Origin: Balaenoptera acutorostrata
Taxonomy: Eukaryota > Chordata > Mammalia > Artiodactyla > Balaenopteridae
Direction of reading: 5' to 3'
Assembly: GCF_949987535.1 (NCBI RefSeq)
Contig: NC_080075.1
Location: 57,137,636 to 57,201,635 of the forward strand
DNA: 64,000 bases
Position 1 is the first letter of the stretch; each line of letters begins with the position of its first letter. The notes beneath the pieces are model-generated. The model was not told the origin of the DNA and ran no database searches. It saw only the letters and a list, made by a program, of their open reading frames with translations. The position numbers and the translations under genes are program-made. Positions 34,120 to 46,416 of the stretch are shown one piece after another.

Positions 34120-35080
34120 TAACACAGCTCCATGCTCCCTAACACCTTCTGCACATTCTACTGTCATGGTTGCTGACTTTTCTCATGTGCATGCTTTTCA
34201 ATTTTACATTATTGCAATCATACATGGCACTTTAAAAAAACATGTAACTTTAAAACGTAAGTATTTCTTCATGTTGCCACAGGTCTTCACTATTACACTT
34301 TTTGATGGCTGTGTATTCTAACAAAAGGATGCATCAATAATTCAGTCACCCATTCCTCTGCTCTCAAGAAACTAGACAGCTCCCCAATTTTCACTATTAC
34401 AAATGATTCTGCAATTAACAAAGATCTGCATAAAGTTTATTAGTAACTTTATGAGCACAGTTTTTTTCTTCTTTAGGACTATTTACTTAGGCTAAATTTC
34501 CAGAAATATTAATTGTATAAACATTTTTATAACTCTGGATGTATTTGCCAAATGCTTTTCAAAGGGACTGTATCAATTTATATCACCATCAGCAATGCAA
34601 TAATTTATCAGTTACACTGCAGTTTAAATTGTACTTTTTAATGATTACTAAACATTTTTCTATATGTTTGCTTAACAAACATATGGTGTTTTAATACATT
34701 GCCTGGTCACATCCTTTAGCTAGCTATCTGTTGGGGTCTTAATAGTTATATGAATTTTTTATGTCACATATTGTTTATGTTTATTGTCTGAATTATTTTT
34801 TTATAACGTTTCCCAAACTTATTTCCCCACAAAGTTTTTCTTGCACAAAAAGCTTTACATTTTTATACACTTAGAACTTATGGATCTTTTCCTTTATGAT
34901 TTCTACTGTTTCTTATAACCACACAAATATTCAAAATACTAAGTTCTTTGTTTTTCTATAGTTCTATGAACACTATTTAACTTGTTTAACACATTTGGAC
35001 ATTTTTTTAGCATACAGTATTAGGTATGGGTTAAAAAATTATTTTTGCTAAATTTGTAACCAGTTATTTGAATACTGTTT
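34120..35080 (-). mobile_element. Very old LINE-1/HAL1-like fragment, antisense
   Basis: In antisense order the segment shows the usual L1 3' half landmarks: ATTTTCACTATTACAAATGATTCTGC, TTGCCAAATGCTTTTCAAAGGGACTGTATCAATTTATATCACCATCAGCAATG, and the AGAACTTATGGATCTTTTCCTTTATGATTTCTACTGTTTC block near the end. It is highly diverged with no frame. Confidence 0.62.
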
Positions 35081-35364
35081 ATCAAGTAGTGTTTCATATT
35101 GCTACAGTTTTATAGTTAAAATAAATAGGAATTACTTTTTAAATAATTAGGAATTATTCTTAATTACCTCCTAAATTATTTTAGGAAAAGTAGGAATTAT
35201 GTTAACTACAAAACTGGAATAAACTTGGAATAAAATAGTTAAAATGAATAAAACTGGAATTTAGGAATAAAAATAAGGCTTTTAAAAGTTCTCTACAAAA
35301 CCTAGGTATAAAGAAACATAATTTGGAAATAGAGCATTTCTTATTTATATATCAAGTGCAAAGT

Positions 35365-35822
35365 TATGGTGTTATGAATTAAATTACATCCCCCAGACCA
35401 AAAAAAAAAAAAAAAAGATATGTTTAAGTCCTAACTCCCAATACTTGAGAATGTGACCTTATTTGGAAATAGAGTCATTGCAGATGTAATTAGTTAGGTT
35501 AATATAAGCATACTGGAATAAGGTGGGTCTCTAATCCAATATGACTGGTCACATGAAGAGAGAGACACAAAGAGAACATCACGTGAGGACAGGCAGAGAT
35601 TGGAGTTATGCAGCTAAGCATAACCAAGGACGTCAGAGACTGCTAGCAAATCAGCAGAAGCTAGGAAGAGGCAAGGAGGCATTCCCCGATAGCTTTTAGG
35701 TGTCTGCTGACACCTTGATTTGGGACTTCTAGCCTCCAGAACTGTGAGACAATACATTTCTGTTGTTTCAAGCAATCCAGTTTGTGATACTTGTTACAGG
35801 AGCTCCAGAAAATGAATACAAG
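35365..35822 (+). repeat. Solitary MLT1-like LTR (ERVL-MaLR relic)
   Basis: TTATGAATTAAATTACATCCCCC at the left, then GAATGTGACCTTATTTGGAAATAGAGTCATTGCAGATGTAATTAGTTAGG, TCTAATCCAATATGACTGG, TTGATTTGGGACTTCTAGCCTCCAGAACTGTGAGACAATA and TTTCTGTTGTTTCAAGC at the right. A run of 16 A at 35,401-35,416 has expanded inside it. No internal retroviral genes are attached. Confidence 0.78.
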
Positions 35823-35829
35823 TGGCAAC

Positions 35830-36355
35830 AACTATAAAAAAATACGACCAAATTATTGACTGTTAATGAAAAAAGTTGTGTTTCTTGCTCCAGTAGACAC
35901 TGTAGATTGGCCAATCCCATTCACAGCCTCCTCTTTCCTTACATTCTTCCTCCAGAATAATTTTTCAGCCTTCCCCACAGTTCATGGTGGTTGTGTGGCC
36001 CTTCTGTCTAAGAGGTATAAATGGAAGATTCTGGGGAAGGACTTTCCTTCCTGATAGAATTACAAAGCCTCACAAGGAGAAGGCCATGACTGAAGGAACA
36101 GTTGCCCTTTTGACACTGAGAATGAAAGCCATGTAACAAGGATAGTGGAGCAGGAAGACAGATGAAGCCTGTGTCATTAGATACATCTCTAACCTGTTTA
36201 AATTATTACTTGTTGGGTTTTCTGTCATTACAACCAAATACTGGGAAAAAGAGAAATCAAACTTATTGTCTTTTCAGTTTTATAAATGGTCATAGAAAAC
36301 TTCACACCAAACATCAAGCAGGGTCTCCACACATCTTCTGACAGAGGATTTCTAC
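35830..36355. other. Unassigned non-coding stretch
   Basis: The sequence from 35,870 to 36,250 has the feel of another decayed LTR or long repeat, but I cannot name it. There is no gene-like frame. Confidence 0.4.
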
Positions 36356-36359
36356 CTAG

Positions 36360-36670
36360 CAGACTCCTGCTCTCCCTTCAAGCTCCGGTTCAGGTGTTGC
36401 CTCTTTTATGAAGCTTTCTCTGGCTCCTCAAACACACTTCCATACACTTTTCTGCTTTCTCCATTAATATCATTTACACACCTTTAATTTTAACCCTAAT
36501 CACATCATATTGCAATTATCTAAACTTCTTTCTCCTGACTAGGAGCTCCCTGTGCACAGAGCCCCTATTTTTTTTTTTTTTTCTTTTCATCTTAGTACTA
36601 CCAGCATGTAGGATTGAACCTGGAACTCACTAGATACTCGGTAAATGATTGTTGAATGAACAAAGGAATG
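36360..36670 (+). repeat. LINE-2 3' end
   Basis: CTCCCTTCAAGCTCCGGTTCAGGTGTTGCCTC, then TGAAGCTTTCTCTGGCTCCTC, TAGGAGCTCCCTGTGCACAGAGCCC and the terminal GTAAATGATTGTTGAATGAACAAA. This is the standard order of the L2 3' UTR. Confidence 0.75.
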
Positions 36671-36879
36671 AGAAAAGTCATTGAACCTCAAGGACAGGAA
36701 AACTGAAAGGAAAGGGGGTCCAAGAGCACCAAGACTGTGCCAGGCTTTTAATCATCAAACCTTTTTTTTTTCCACATACTGAAAGGAAAACCTGACAGAC
36801 ATACCCCCAGAATCTTTAAAAATGTCATCTCACTTATAATAACATTTTGATTTAGTGGCTACATGTGTGTATATTATTT

Positions 36880-37360
36880 TTATTTCATTGACTATTTACT
36901 CTGTGCTAGGCATTGTGCTAAAAGTCTTAACATTAATTTTCTCATTGAAACCTTCTGAGGCAGTGGTGGCTCTAGATGACTTTTTATAAAGAAAGGGTTT
37001 TTATAGTCGCAATTTGGTTAGAAGCGGATTAATAAAGTACCTCCTGGAACGCTGTATTCACCTAGCTGGCCCTCTTTTTTTTCACTTAGATCGTATATTT
37101 ATTGGGGGTGGTCTAGGGGAGCAAGCTGATGGAGATTGCTGTGGTGGGGGAAGATATGAAACAACCCTAACTCCACCTTAAAGGTATCACTGCTTGCAAA
37201 GGTAGTATTACTTTGATTACTGCTTTTCACAGATGTGAAAGCTGAGACCTAGGAAGGTTAAGGAACACACCCAAGCTTAGTAAATGATGGTGTGGGAGTG
37301 GACCCAGGCGATCTGCCTCAGAGCCCTGCTTTGAACTCCTATACATACTGTCTCAAGCAG
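36880..37360 (-). repeat. MIR SINE, interrupted
   Basis: The left part holds TTTACTCTGTGCTAGGCATTGTGCTAAAAG. The right part holds TTCACAGATGTGAAAGCTGAGACCTAGGAAGG and CCAAGCTTAGTAAATGATGGTG. About 200 bases at 36,975-37,180 between them do not fit MIR and may be an insertion that I cannot identify. Confidence 0.6.
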
Positions 37361-37527
37361 GTTGACTCCAAACTCTCACAAGTGAAGCTGAAAGATCCAC
37401 TTTCTAACAAAGGGGCCGAACGTGACCAAAACAGTACCATACACAAAGTACAGTTGTGAACAGCCTCTTAAAACCTGGTGACATCTAAAATGATTCCAAG
37501 CTTGCTATGTCTGGTCTTTATAAATAT

Positions 37528-37873
37528 ATTTTTTAATTTTTACTTTTTTATATAATTTTTAAAGGTTACTTTCCATTTATAGTTATTACAAAATATTGGC
37601 TATATTCCCCATGTTGTACAATACATCCTTGAGCCTATCTTACACCCAACAGTTTGTACCTCCCACTCTCCCACCCTTATATTGGCCCTGCAACTGGTAA
37701 CCACTAGTTTGTTCTCTGTATCTGTGAGTTTGCTTCTCATTTGTTATATTCACTAGTTTGTTGTATTTTTTAGGATTCCACATATAAGTGATATCATACA
37801 GTATTTGTCTTTCTCTGTCTGACTTATGTCTCTTAGCATAATGCCCTCCAAGTCCATCCATGTTGCTACAAAT
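37528..37873 (-). mobile_element. 5'-truncated LINE-1 3' UTR insertion, antisense
   Basis: Antisense L1 3' end: a T-rich start, TGTTGTACAATACATCCTTGAGCC, ATTGGCCCTGCAACTGGTAACCACTAGTTTG, TAGGATTCCACATATAAGTGATATCATACAGTATTTG and AAGTCCATCCATGTTGCT. Target duplications GGTCTTTATAAATAT at 37,513-37,527 and 37,874-37,888 are perfect, which fixes both boundaries. Confidence 0.85.
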
Positions 37874-38089
37874 GGTCTTTATAAATATTTTTAACTTTTT
37901 ATAGCTTCAAAAATTTATCTCTTTCTTGCACCCATTGGTCCTATTTCTTCAGTTCAGTATCTTTCAGAACAAATCCAATCTCTCTTTCAGTGGCTACCCT
38001 TCAAATATTAAGGATGGCATTATGCTCTCCTTGAGATAGGGTTTGTGTAAGCGAAATATCTTAACTTATACCTCATATGTGATTTAAAA

Positions 38090-38630
38090 ATTTTGTATTT
38101 TTGCGAAAATTAACAAAAGAATCATGCATTTATTCACAAAAATTTAAATGATATAGAAATGTAAGAAGACAATATGAAAGTCTCCCCATCACCAAACTCC
38201 AGTCTCCTATTCCTACTCTCCAAGAGTAACAGTTGCTGACAACTGGGTGGGCTTTCCAGAGCTTTTTCTATCAAATCTAACTAGAAATAGAAATATATAT
38301 GTATTATATATGTGTGTGTGTATACGTGTTTATGTATGTATGTGTGTGTGTGTGTGTCATTGTGTGTATACACATTTCTTTTTTATATACATGGGATTAT
38401 ACTATCCACAACCTTATAAAACTAGCTTTTTTCACTGAGTAATATGTCATGGACACCCTTCCATGTCAATACATACAAGACTTACCTCATTCTTTTTAAC
38501 AGATGCATAGTATGAATGTGCTTTCACTTAACTATTTCTTCATTCAGTTTGTTTGTCTCCATTTTTTCCTATTACAAACAGTGGTGTAGGGAACATTCTT
38601 GTACAGGTGGTCCTTGCTTTTCTCTCAGAT
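38090..38630 (-). mobile_element. Old LINE-1 fragment, antisense, with a TG-rich tract
   Basis: Antisense landmarks include AATATGTCATGGACACCCTTCCATGTCAATACATACA, CTCATTCTTTTTAACAGATGCATAGTATGAATGTGC and TTTTTCCTATTACAAACAGTGGTGTAGGGAACATTCTTGTACA. A (TG)n-like run at about 38,310-38,362 is embedded in it. Confidence 0.68.
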
Positions 38631-38657
38631 AGAGGTGGATTTACTGTGAGGATCAGG

Positions 38658-38732
38658 AAGCTCAAGCTTCATGGCCCTCCACATGCATGGGCCTCTTCTA
38701 AGGCTCTGGGAGGGGCCATGAAGCTTAAGCTT
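38658..38732. repeat. Near-perfect inverted repeat (hairpin), 23-base arms
   Basis: The left arm at about 38,658-38,680 (AAGCTCAAGCTTCATGGCC at its start) is the reverse complement of the right arm at about 38,709-38,732 (GGGGCCATGAAGCTTAAGC within), with one substitution and one base of length difference. The spacer is about 28 bases. It lies just beyond an old L1. I know no family with this hairpin. Confidence 0.85.
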
Positions 38733-38899
38733 ACATTAGCTGTCAAAAATTGAGAAGGCATTTGCCCATTTTTAGTGTTGGGGCACCTCTTCCATGCTCC
38801 ATGATTTCTTAAAGATTTTTAAAAAGATGACTCATACAGGCTCAGCTAATCCTGCCTGTACTTCCTAACTTACTCAAAGAAATGCTTTCCACCCTCACC

Positions 38900-40055
38900 T
38901 CTGCATTAAATGCCTCTTCTTAAGATCACCAACGACTTCCCAATTGCTAAATGTAATGACCACTTTTTGCTCTTCTTTTCCCTTAAATTATTTGCAGCAC
39001 TCAACAGTGCTCTATACTCCTAGCTTAAAATTCTCTCCTTCCTTTACTTCTGAAATAATTCTGATTCTCCTCTTGTCTTAGGTGTTACCATGTCAGTCTG
39101 CTTCTCCTTCTCTGCTGGCTCCCTAGGTGTGCTTCCCAGGACCCCATTTTTCTTACTCTATATCCTTTTCCTGAATGAGGACATCCATTCCAAAGATTTG
39201 ACTGTGATTAATTTGTCAGTGAGGGCCAAAGCTATGCCTCTAGCCCCAGACCAAGAGCATCCAAATGCTTATAAGACATCTCCACCAGTGTCTCCTGAAC
39301 TCCTCAAGTATAAATAGTCCAGAATTGAACTCATCTTCCCTTGACAGCCTTCTGTATTCTCTTTGTAAACTAATGACATCATTATCCACCAAGCTGCTGT
39401 CATCTCTGACTCCCATCTCCATCTCATCTAACCACACCCAACCAGGCACCAAGCTCCACAGGTTCTGCCTCTGAGACTCCCTCCCATCCACTCTCTCCTC
39501 GTTCTTATCACTCCTGCTTCAGGTCAGGCCTCAGCCTCTGCTCTGGAATAGGGCGAGCGCCTCCTCACCAGCATCCTTCCCACAGGGCTTTCCTGTCATC
39601 TGTCCATATGGCTGATGGGGGTAGATTTCTAAGTCTAGATCTGACTATGTCACTTCACTGAATACCCACGGCATACAAGGTCCAAACACCTCCTTTTGGA
39701 CTCATTCTATGCTACTCCTCTACTCAAACCATATCCTTTAACTCCAACTGCACTGACCTTTCCTAAGTCCATATCTCTGCCTGAGATGCCTCTCTTCCCT
39801 TTTCTACTTATTCGCTCCTTACAAACCCAGCCTGTGTATCATCTCAGAGTAGTCTCCCCAACTTTTCCCAGGCAAAGGAAACTGCACCCTCCTTTCTGTT
39901 CACTTGGTCTGTTGTATGCTGCTAGGTTGCACCACTTTTCCCACCATATTGTGAGTTCCTAGAGGGCTGAATTACGTGCTCTTTCCCATGTCCTGTATCT
40001 AGGACAATGTTCGCCACTGAGTAGGTGCTCAATAATGTCCGTGGAATGAATGAAA
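38900..40055 (+). mobile_element. LINE-2 relic: reverse-transcriptase end plus 3' UTR
   Basis: It matches the last 1.1 kb of L2 in sense order. First comes the coding part (ATCACCAACGACTTCCCAATTGCTAAATG, the TCTCCTTCTCTGCTGGCTCC and TCTCCACCAGTGTCTCCTGAACTCC stretches). Then ACCAAGCTCCACAGGTTCTGCC, CTATGTCACTTCACTGAATACCC, and the terminal AGTAGGTGCTCAATAATGTCCGTGGAATGAATGAA. All frames are broken. The family (jockey/CR1-like LINE) died before placental mammals diverged. Confidence 0.75.
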
Positions 40056-40074
40056 AGGAAGAAAGAAAATTACT

Positions 40075-40290
40075 GTCTGTTGAGTCAGGCACTGTGTTAG
40101 GCAGTTACATATATATCATTTAGTTTAAAACTCTAAACAACATTTTGAGTAAGTGTTATTTTTCTCCTTTGGATAGATGAGGCCTGGAAGGCTCTGAGAG
40201 ACTGTTTGTTCAAGGTCAGATATGCTTGTAAAATGCAGCTCTAAGACTCACATCAGGTCTGCCTGACCCTAAAGCTCAGGCTCTTGATAG
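40075..40290 (-). repeat. MIR SINE
   Basis: GTCTGTTGAGTCAGGCACTGTGTTAGGC, then TTTGGATAGATGAGGCCTGGAAGGCTCTGAG, GTTCAAGGTCAGATATGCTTGTAAA and a CAGGTCTGCCTGACCC end, in antisense MIR order. Confidence 0.72.
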
Positions 40291-40294
40291 AAAG

Positions 40295-43200
40295 TAAAAG
40301 CTGTGATAATCCTCCTGACCTAAAACCAACAGCAAATATCATTCACTTTTAGAGTAGGAGGCATGAAGTGATAATAGGATACGTGTAGATGAACTTTTCA
40401 TTGCAATTAAGTACTGTAAGAGAACTCAAGGAATATTTTTAAAATATACCATTTATAAGAAAAGTAACCGGGGAAGATATTTTCCCTAATAGTCTTTTCA
40501 TGCGATTCTAACTTTCCAACCAGAGAATCGCACAGACCCAGTGGTTCTCACCCTTCTTTCATCTAAAACATTAACCAGCCCACAGAGTTGCCAATATGAA
40601 GGTCTTTAAAAAGCACAACTATACTTTCCCTGACAATCTAGTATCTCTAAAGTCTTTGGCTTCTCACTAAGGAAACTTGGTGCTTGGTTTTGGTTTTCTT
40701 TAAAGTAATTTGAATAAAGTATCTCCAAATTACAATAAATGTTAGGTTATTGAAACCCCATGGTTTTAGAAAAAAAAAGGTAGAAAGTTTCTCATGGGAA
40801 GGTGTTCTAGGCTAGCTTAAAGAACAGGCCTGGCAAACGTTCATCTCAGCACAGAGTGTACAGATTTGAGGGAGGGAGTCTGACAGGACTTCATACACCT
40901 AGGTAGTAAAGATTTTAAGTTATCTAATGGGCTTTACTGTAGTAAATACTGATTCAGCTTCCAAATCACTAGATGGAATCGTAAGAAATTTGTTAATGTT
41001 TCTCTTTCCTTCAGCATCTCATTTTTCTGTAAGGTTGTGAGACAGGTGAAGTAGCCATTCAACTCAGGTGACCTCTGAAACATCATAGAATTTAATATTG
41101 TTTAAGGAAAAAAAACTTCTAGCAATATCTAACTTGGTAAAGTTATAAACACACAGTAAACATCCATGATACTGCTATGCATATCCTATCTGAGCTGAAC
41201 TACTCCCTTTGGTAGATGGAATCCATATTCTCACATAAACTGAAAATGCTAAACTGTAAATAGCTTCCCCACAATTTGCTTTTTGCTCTGATGCCTCAAA
41301 TGATTTCATCATAATTTTAAGCAGAGTATAATATCACAATTGACGTTCACCAGCATGATGCCCTCTAACTGTTCTACAATCAGTTTTCTTCTCAGTCTGA
41401 TTCTCAATCTCTTTTTAAAGCAGAAAAATTCTTAAACATGCACTGGGAACACATGTAGGGTTATAATGGTCATAAGTGTCACTACAGTGTTTACAATGCT
41501 ATGGAACAGAATAGTCTGACACTGAGCAAAGATAATTTCTTTTTCTGGCCCTTTGGTAAGAATCCGTCCTCCATCACAGCCAGTCTCCCTGCCCTTTCAA
41601 AGAGAGGATTAGTAAGGAGTCCAGAAGTTTTTCATCTTTTCTATTCATTCTCCACATTAACTCCTTTTAGTTTTGTTGTTGTTGTTTGCTAATGGATTTT
41701 GTGAATGAGGACCTTGTCCCACTCATTTTTGGTTTTCTTTAAGACTTCTTTTCTGTCTAGCGATTCTAAAACCTCTCCTAAACTTCCTGGAGCTATGCTA
41801 CTTTCTCCCTTCTTGTGCTCACCATTTTTTTTTTTTTTTAACACTTGAAGTATATTATAATTTTATTTTTCAACTATGTCTCAATAAAGCTGAAAAAAAG
41901 TCACTTACTAAGGGGTCCCGAATCTTGCAGGCATGAACCTGCCTTAGCATCCCCCTACTGTACTGACTCATTGGTGTCTGATGAGAAGCATGGCCGAGGT
42001 GCCACTGTTGGGGTAAATCTAGAGGGCCCCAGCTGGGAGTCATGTGTCAATTACATCCCCTGCAGCCGGGGATCTGATCCTTGTGTTCACCTTTACACTA
42101 ACCCTTGCCCCATGCCTCTTTGCTGTGATTCACAAGTGGCCCGAACATGCTGCCAGGTGGCATTTTGGGCAGATCTGCCATCTTAAAGCTTCTCACCATG
42201 CTGTATGATTCCATGGAGGCAGGACCAGAGGTAAAAGTTCATGTTTAGCTAATGTTTACATTGTTCTTGTTTCCTTCCGTTTTTCCCCCCCGGCCTCCTA
42301 ATTACCACCACCCTCCATCCCCTGCCCCCAACCGTCTACTTTCTATCAAATCAAATCTGGACTAAGCTTGGGCTGTTTGCTTGCACTCCTACGTGATGCT
42401 GGGATTGCACAAGATGTAAAAATAACATTAACATTCAGACATGAACAACTTTTATGGATTTTGGAAAGAATGTGAGAAAAAAGCAAGCTTTTCTGTATCT
42501 TTCAATACAAGTCTGTCTGAGAGAACGACAGAACTCTTGCTTCTCCAACTCAGGGCTGAGCTGGTAATTATATATTTCAGAAGAATACCACATACAACTA
42601 AAAAAATCATAAAAAATCATAAAAAAAACCTACTAGCGTAAAAATGTGACATGACATGAAGCTCAATATAAAGTTGTTCAATGCACATACAGTAATTGCA
42701 CCAATTACATTTAAAATATTTATTTGCTTACCAAAAACCTCAAGATGTAAAAGGCTAATTATCAAAAATGACACCAGTGAACAGTTTTACCCAAGCTAAC
42801 CAAAAACAGAATAATATTAATAGTGCAAAGAAATGAAAAGAAACTTCAGTTTACATTTTGAATTAAAGTGTCAACTAAATAAAACAGCAAATTCATCAGC
42901 CTTGTTGTTCACATACATGGCTTCAACATTTGAAGAAAATACAAAAAGCCTTTTCCGCCTTGATAATCACTTTGACTCTCTGGAACTGTTTGAGAAAGGA
43001 AACTACATCAAAACTTCCATGTGTTAAGATAGGTTAAATTAAATGCATAATTCAAAAACATGTGATAATTTTTTAAAGAACACACAAGCCTAGTTAATGG
43101 TTACCACTCTGCGTACCACGATAAGATCAACTTATAGACTTAGGGGTCGTGGGGTCCATTTTTGTTTCCAAACACTACATAAAGTGTATTACACAAGACA

Positions 43201-43985
43201 GTTCTTTTTGGTACCTTTTACACAATATTTCTTTCAGAGTTTTTCAGGCCTAAAATTAAAGAATTATACACGATGACACTAAGGGGGCGATTTACTGCAA
43301 TGACTGACATTCTCCACTGACAGCTTGAGATTGGATTCAAATTCCTCTGCACTAGTACAATTTGATCTCTATGAACAATTAAATAATGGCACATAGACGA
43401 TCATAGTCATGTTAGTTAAAAACATCTCTGCCTACATTTATGCTTTGACTTAAAGTGAAGAAATATGAAGACACTGTCTTTTGCCACGAGAAGTGATCAC
43501 TATTTGAGAGAATTGCTGCAACTCGCCTGCAATGAGCAGAGGCAATGTTTCATCAGTACCACCATCTCAACAATGTGTCATTATCTCTAGTTAGTCCACT
43601 TTATCATATTGTATTCATATCCATCATACCCACATAATATAGAAATGTTAACTGATCTCAGGTATGATACTAAGATCTTTCCAGGTTCATGGGGAAAAGG
43701 TATAACTGCAGAGTCACAGTGATGTTCAAATACAGAAACATTTCTGAATCATACCAGAAAGGTTAAAGGTTACTTTTAAATGAAGGATATTTACTTTTTT
43801 TTTCTGAGAAAAACACAGAAAATTTCTACAATTTTCAAAATTCCTAAATTCCTTTAGAAATATTTTACTCCTTCCCACCAGGTAATAAATAAGAACGAAT
43901 ATTTTAAAAGTTTGTCTTTTTAAATGTTTCTAGGACAATTTTACAAGTTAGGTATTATTTCCTTTAGCTTGAAAGGTCTCTCAGC
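40295..43985. other. 3.7 kb repeat-poor block, no gene seen
   Basis: No interspersed repeat is recognised except a possible 60-bp L1 3' tip at about 41,842-41,900 (TATGTCTCAATAAAGCTG plus A-run). The 113-codon frame at 41,845-42,186 runs out of that tip and shows no known domain. A homopolymer T-run lies at about 41,826-41,839 and a C-run at 42,285-42,292. Confidence 0.5.
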
Positions 43986-43989
43986 TCAT

Positions 43990-44270
43990 CTTTGCCCATC
44001 TAGCTCCTACTCATGTTATAAGAACTGGCTTAAGCTCTTTTTCCTCCATCGTACCCTCCCTCACTTCTCTAGCCCATAACAATACTCTTCTCCTTTGAAT
44101 AACTTCAATATAATCCATCCCTTATTTTAGTATATAATTATATATCTTCTCTTGTATTATTTTTCAGCTGTTTTATATTGTGTCTTTGACTTTCCAGTAA
44201 ATTGGATAATTTGAACTCCCTTACTTCTTACCCTCTCCATGCCCTACACAGTGCCCCAAAATCTATCTAA
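43990..44270 (+). repeat. Possible LINE-2 3' fragment
   Basis: CATCTAGCTCCTACTCATGTTATAAGAACTGGCTTAAGCTC and ATCGTACCCTCCCTCACTTC, followed by a TTGACTTTCCAGTAAATTGGA stretch, resemble an L2 3' UTR at low identity. Confidence 0.35.
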
Positions 44271-44274
44271 CTGA

Positions 44275-46090
44275 TTGAAATATCTTATTTTCACTAGTGT
44301 TTTCTAAAAAATATTAAATAGCCTAAATTTGGCAAATTAAATGGAAGAGCACCTTCAATATACTCATGGGAAATAATTTAATTGGAAGTTCTTTGAAAAG
44401 TATGATGGATGCTGAACAAAAATAAGGTAGTATGACATTTGTTGACTGATATACTAATAGTTATTTATATCCATAGTGTTCTATGTATGCGTTTTCTGCC
44501 AGTCTGTCTCTCCTGCCCATTTTACTGTCAGTCCTTTCAGAGTAAGGATTAGGTGTTCTTATCTTATGACCCATTAGGCTTACAGCCATGCCATGGACAC
44601 AGCAGACACTCAACATGAGCCTTTTGCTTGAGAGTCATCCATGGGTAATTGTATGTTCTGTTTATTCAAAGAAACAATAACTGTTTCATGCACTGGATGA
44701 AATCCTTTACCAAACCTTCCCTGAACCTCAGTGCAGCTGGGTCCCAGCGTGTCACTTCCTTTTGTGCTCTAGGAAGACTGGACCCAAGGGCACCCCACCC
44801 CCACCCCCTGCAATCCTCCTGCACAGTAGTTCAGACACATATTTCAGGCTTGCCAACACCCCGATCAGAGCATGCCTTATTTCACAAACAAGAGAATTTG
44901 TATAAAGAGAAGGTCAGAGACTTCTTACAAAGTCACACACATAATCACAGACACACAATGCAGGGAAGCAGAAGGAACGCTTGCTGACGACCAGTCTTCT
45001 TTTCAAATACCTAGATCACACTCATTCCTTAAATTATAATAAATGTGGATGAAAGACCTGTACCCTTTTCAGCCCCAGGAAACAGGAGATCAGGAAGACA
45101 CTCAGCTTAGACTCAACACAGCTGCCTTATGCCACCAGTGCCACTAGCAAGCACTTGAGACAATTCAAACAGCCCTTTATTCCTTTCTACCAGATGAGCC
45201 TCTATTTCCTCTACACCCTTATTTTCTCTCTGCCCATTCTTTGCTTACCCTTTAGGTTTGTTCTCATCTATTCCTGAGGCCTGCCTATACCACCCCTGCA
45301 TTATTCAGACTGGTGCTCAAGATGATTTTTAGCCCACAAAGGTATAAAAGTATGTCCCCTTATAAATATTTTCCATTAATTATTTTTGTATAGGAGGCAG
45401 AAAAAATACAAACTAGTGTATCATTACCAATATACTATGTCTTTATGATAAGATACAAACTATTAAAGAGGTATGGAAACAACACAAGCCTTTAAGAATA
45501 GTATGCCAGAGAAGTCTTTCACCCAAATTCTGGGATGCCAGCTGGCAAGATGGGTAAGGATAGCTCAGTAGATGCCAAGAAGGTTACACTTAATATTGGT
45601 ACAAGGATGGTATTTCACTTCTAAAGCTCTGGTTCATGTCTGGGATGAGACAAAATACAGTATTATAAAAATTCATAACAGTAGAACTTAACTCTATAAC
45701 AGGAACAACAAATGATGGCCAGATGTATGTTTGAATCTACTGGTTTAGGTGGGTTGTTTTTGCAAGGCTAGGGCTATGCTATCATCTCAGCTGTGAAAAA
45801 CTTGCTGCGCCTAATACATGGAAAGTCATGTTTGCCCAAGTAACGAACCAGACTGAATGGGCTCATGAGACCACATTCCCCTATAATTCTTTGAAAGGAA
45901 CTTAAAAGAGTAACATTAGAAAAAGAATGTAGGCAAGCATGAATTACCTATGCTAGAATCTAGAAAAATTAGAAGTGAAGATAGAGAAATAACTACTGCT
46001 TTATTCTTGAATGTGATCTCACTGAGGGAAATGCTGACATTTAAAAAGATATTTGTATTTTCATACCATTACTTGGAAGATTCTTTAGGT
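44275..46090. other. Non-coding stretch, no gene seen
   Basis: A 112-codon frame at 44,649-44,987 shows no recognisable domain. No repeat I can name with confidence. Confidence 0.5.
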
Positions 46091-46109
46091 TTAGAAGATA
46101 ACGTGTGAG

Positions 46110-46416
46110 GGCTTCCCTGGTGGCGCAGTGGTTGAGAATCTGCCTGCCAATGCAGGGGACACGGGTTCAAGCCCTGGTCTGGGAAGATCCCACATGCCGC
46201 GGAGCAACTGGGCCCGTGAGCCACAATTGCTGAGCCTGCGCATCTGGAGCCTGTGCTCCGCAACAAGAGAGGCCGCGATGGTGAGAGGCCCGTGCACCGC
46301 GATGAAGAGTGGCCCTCGCTTGCCACAACTAGAGAAAGCCCTCGCACAGAAACGAAGACCCAACACAGCCATAAATAAATAAATAAATAAATAAAGTAAA
46401 CAATGCGGAAAAAAAA
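46110..46416 (+). mobile_element. CHR-2-like tRNA-derived SINE
   Basis: Same head and body as the 25.4 kb copy, with the A box TGGCGCAGTGG and a B box changed to GGGTTCAAGCC. Perfect 15-bp duplications AAGATAACGTGTGAG lie at 46,095-46,109 and 46,417-46,431. The tail is (AAAT)n, then a 13-base ordinary stretch (46,396-46,408), then a second A-run that merges into the duplication. Low divergence implies a young insertion that may be restricted to some whale lineages. Confidence 0.93.

Noticed and set aside
40545..40570. CAGTGGTTCTCA as the left end of a hAT element
   Set aside because: No matching right end or target-site duplication is found within 1 kb, and no MER-type interior follows.
41845..42186. 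113-codon plus-strand frame with many cysteines
   Set aside because: It begins in what looks like an L1 3' tip. No known cysteine pattern or homologue is evident.
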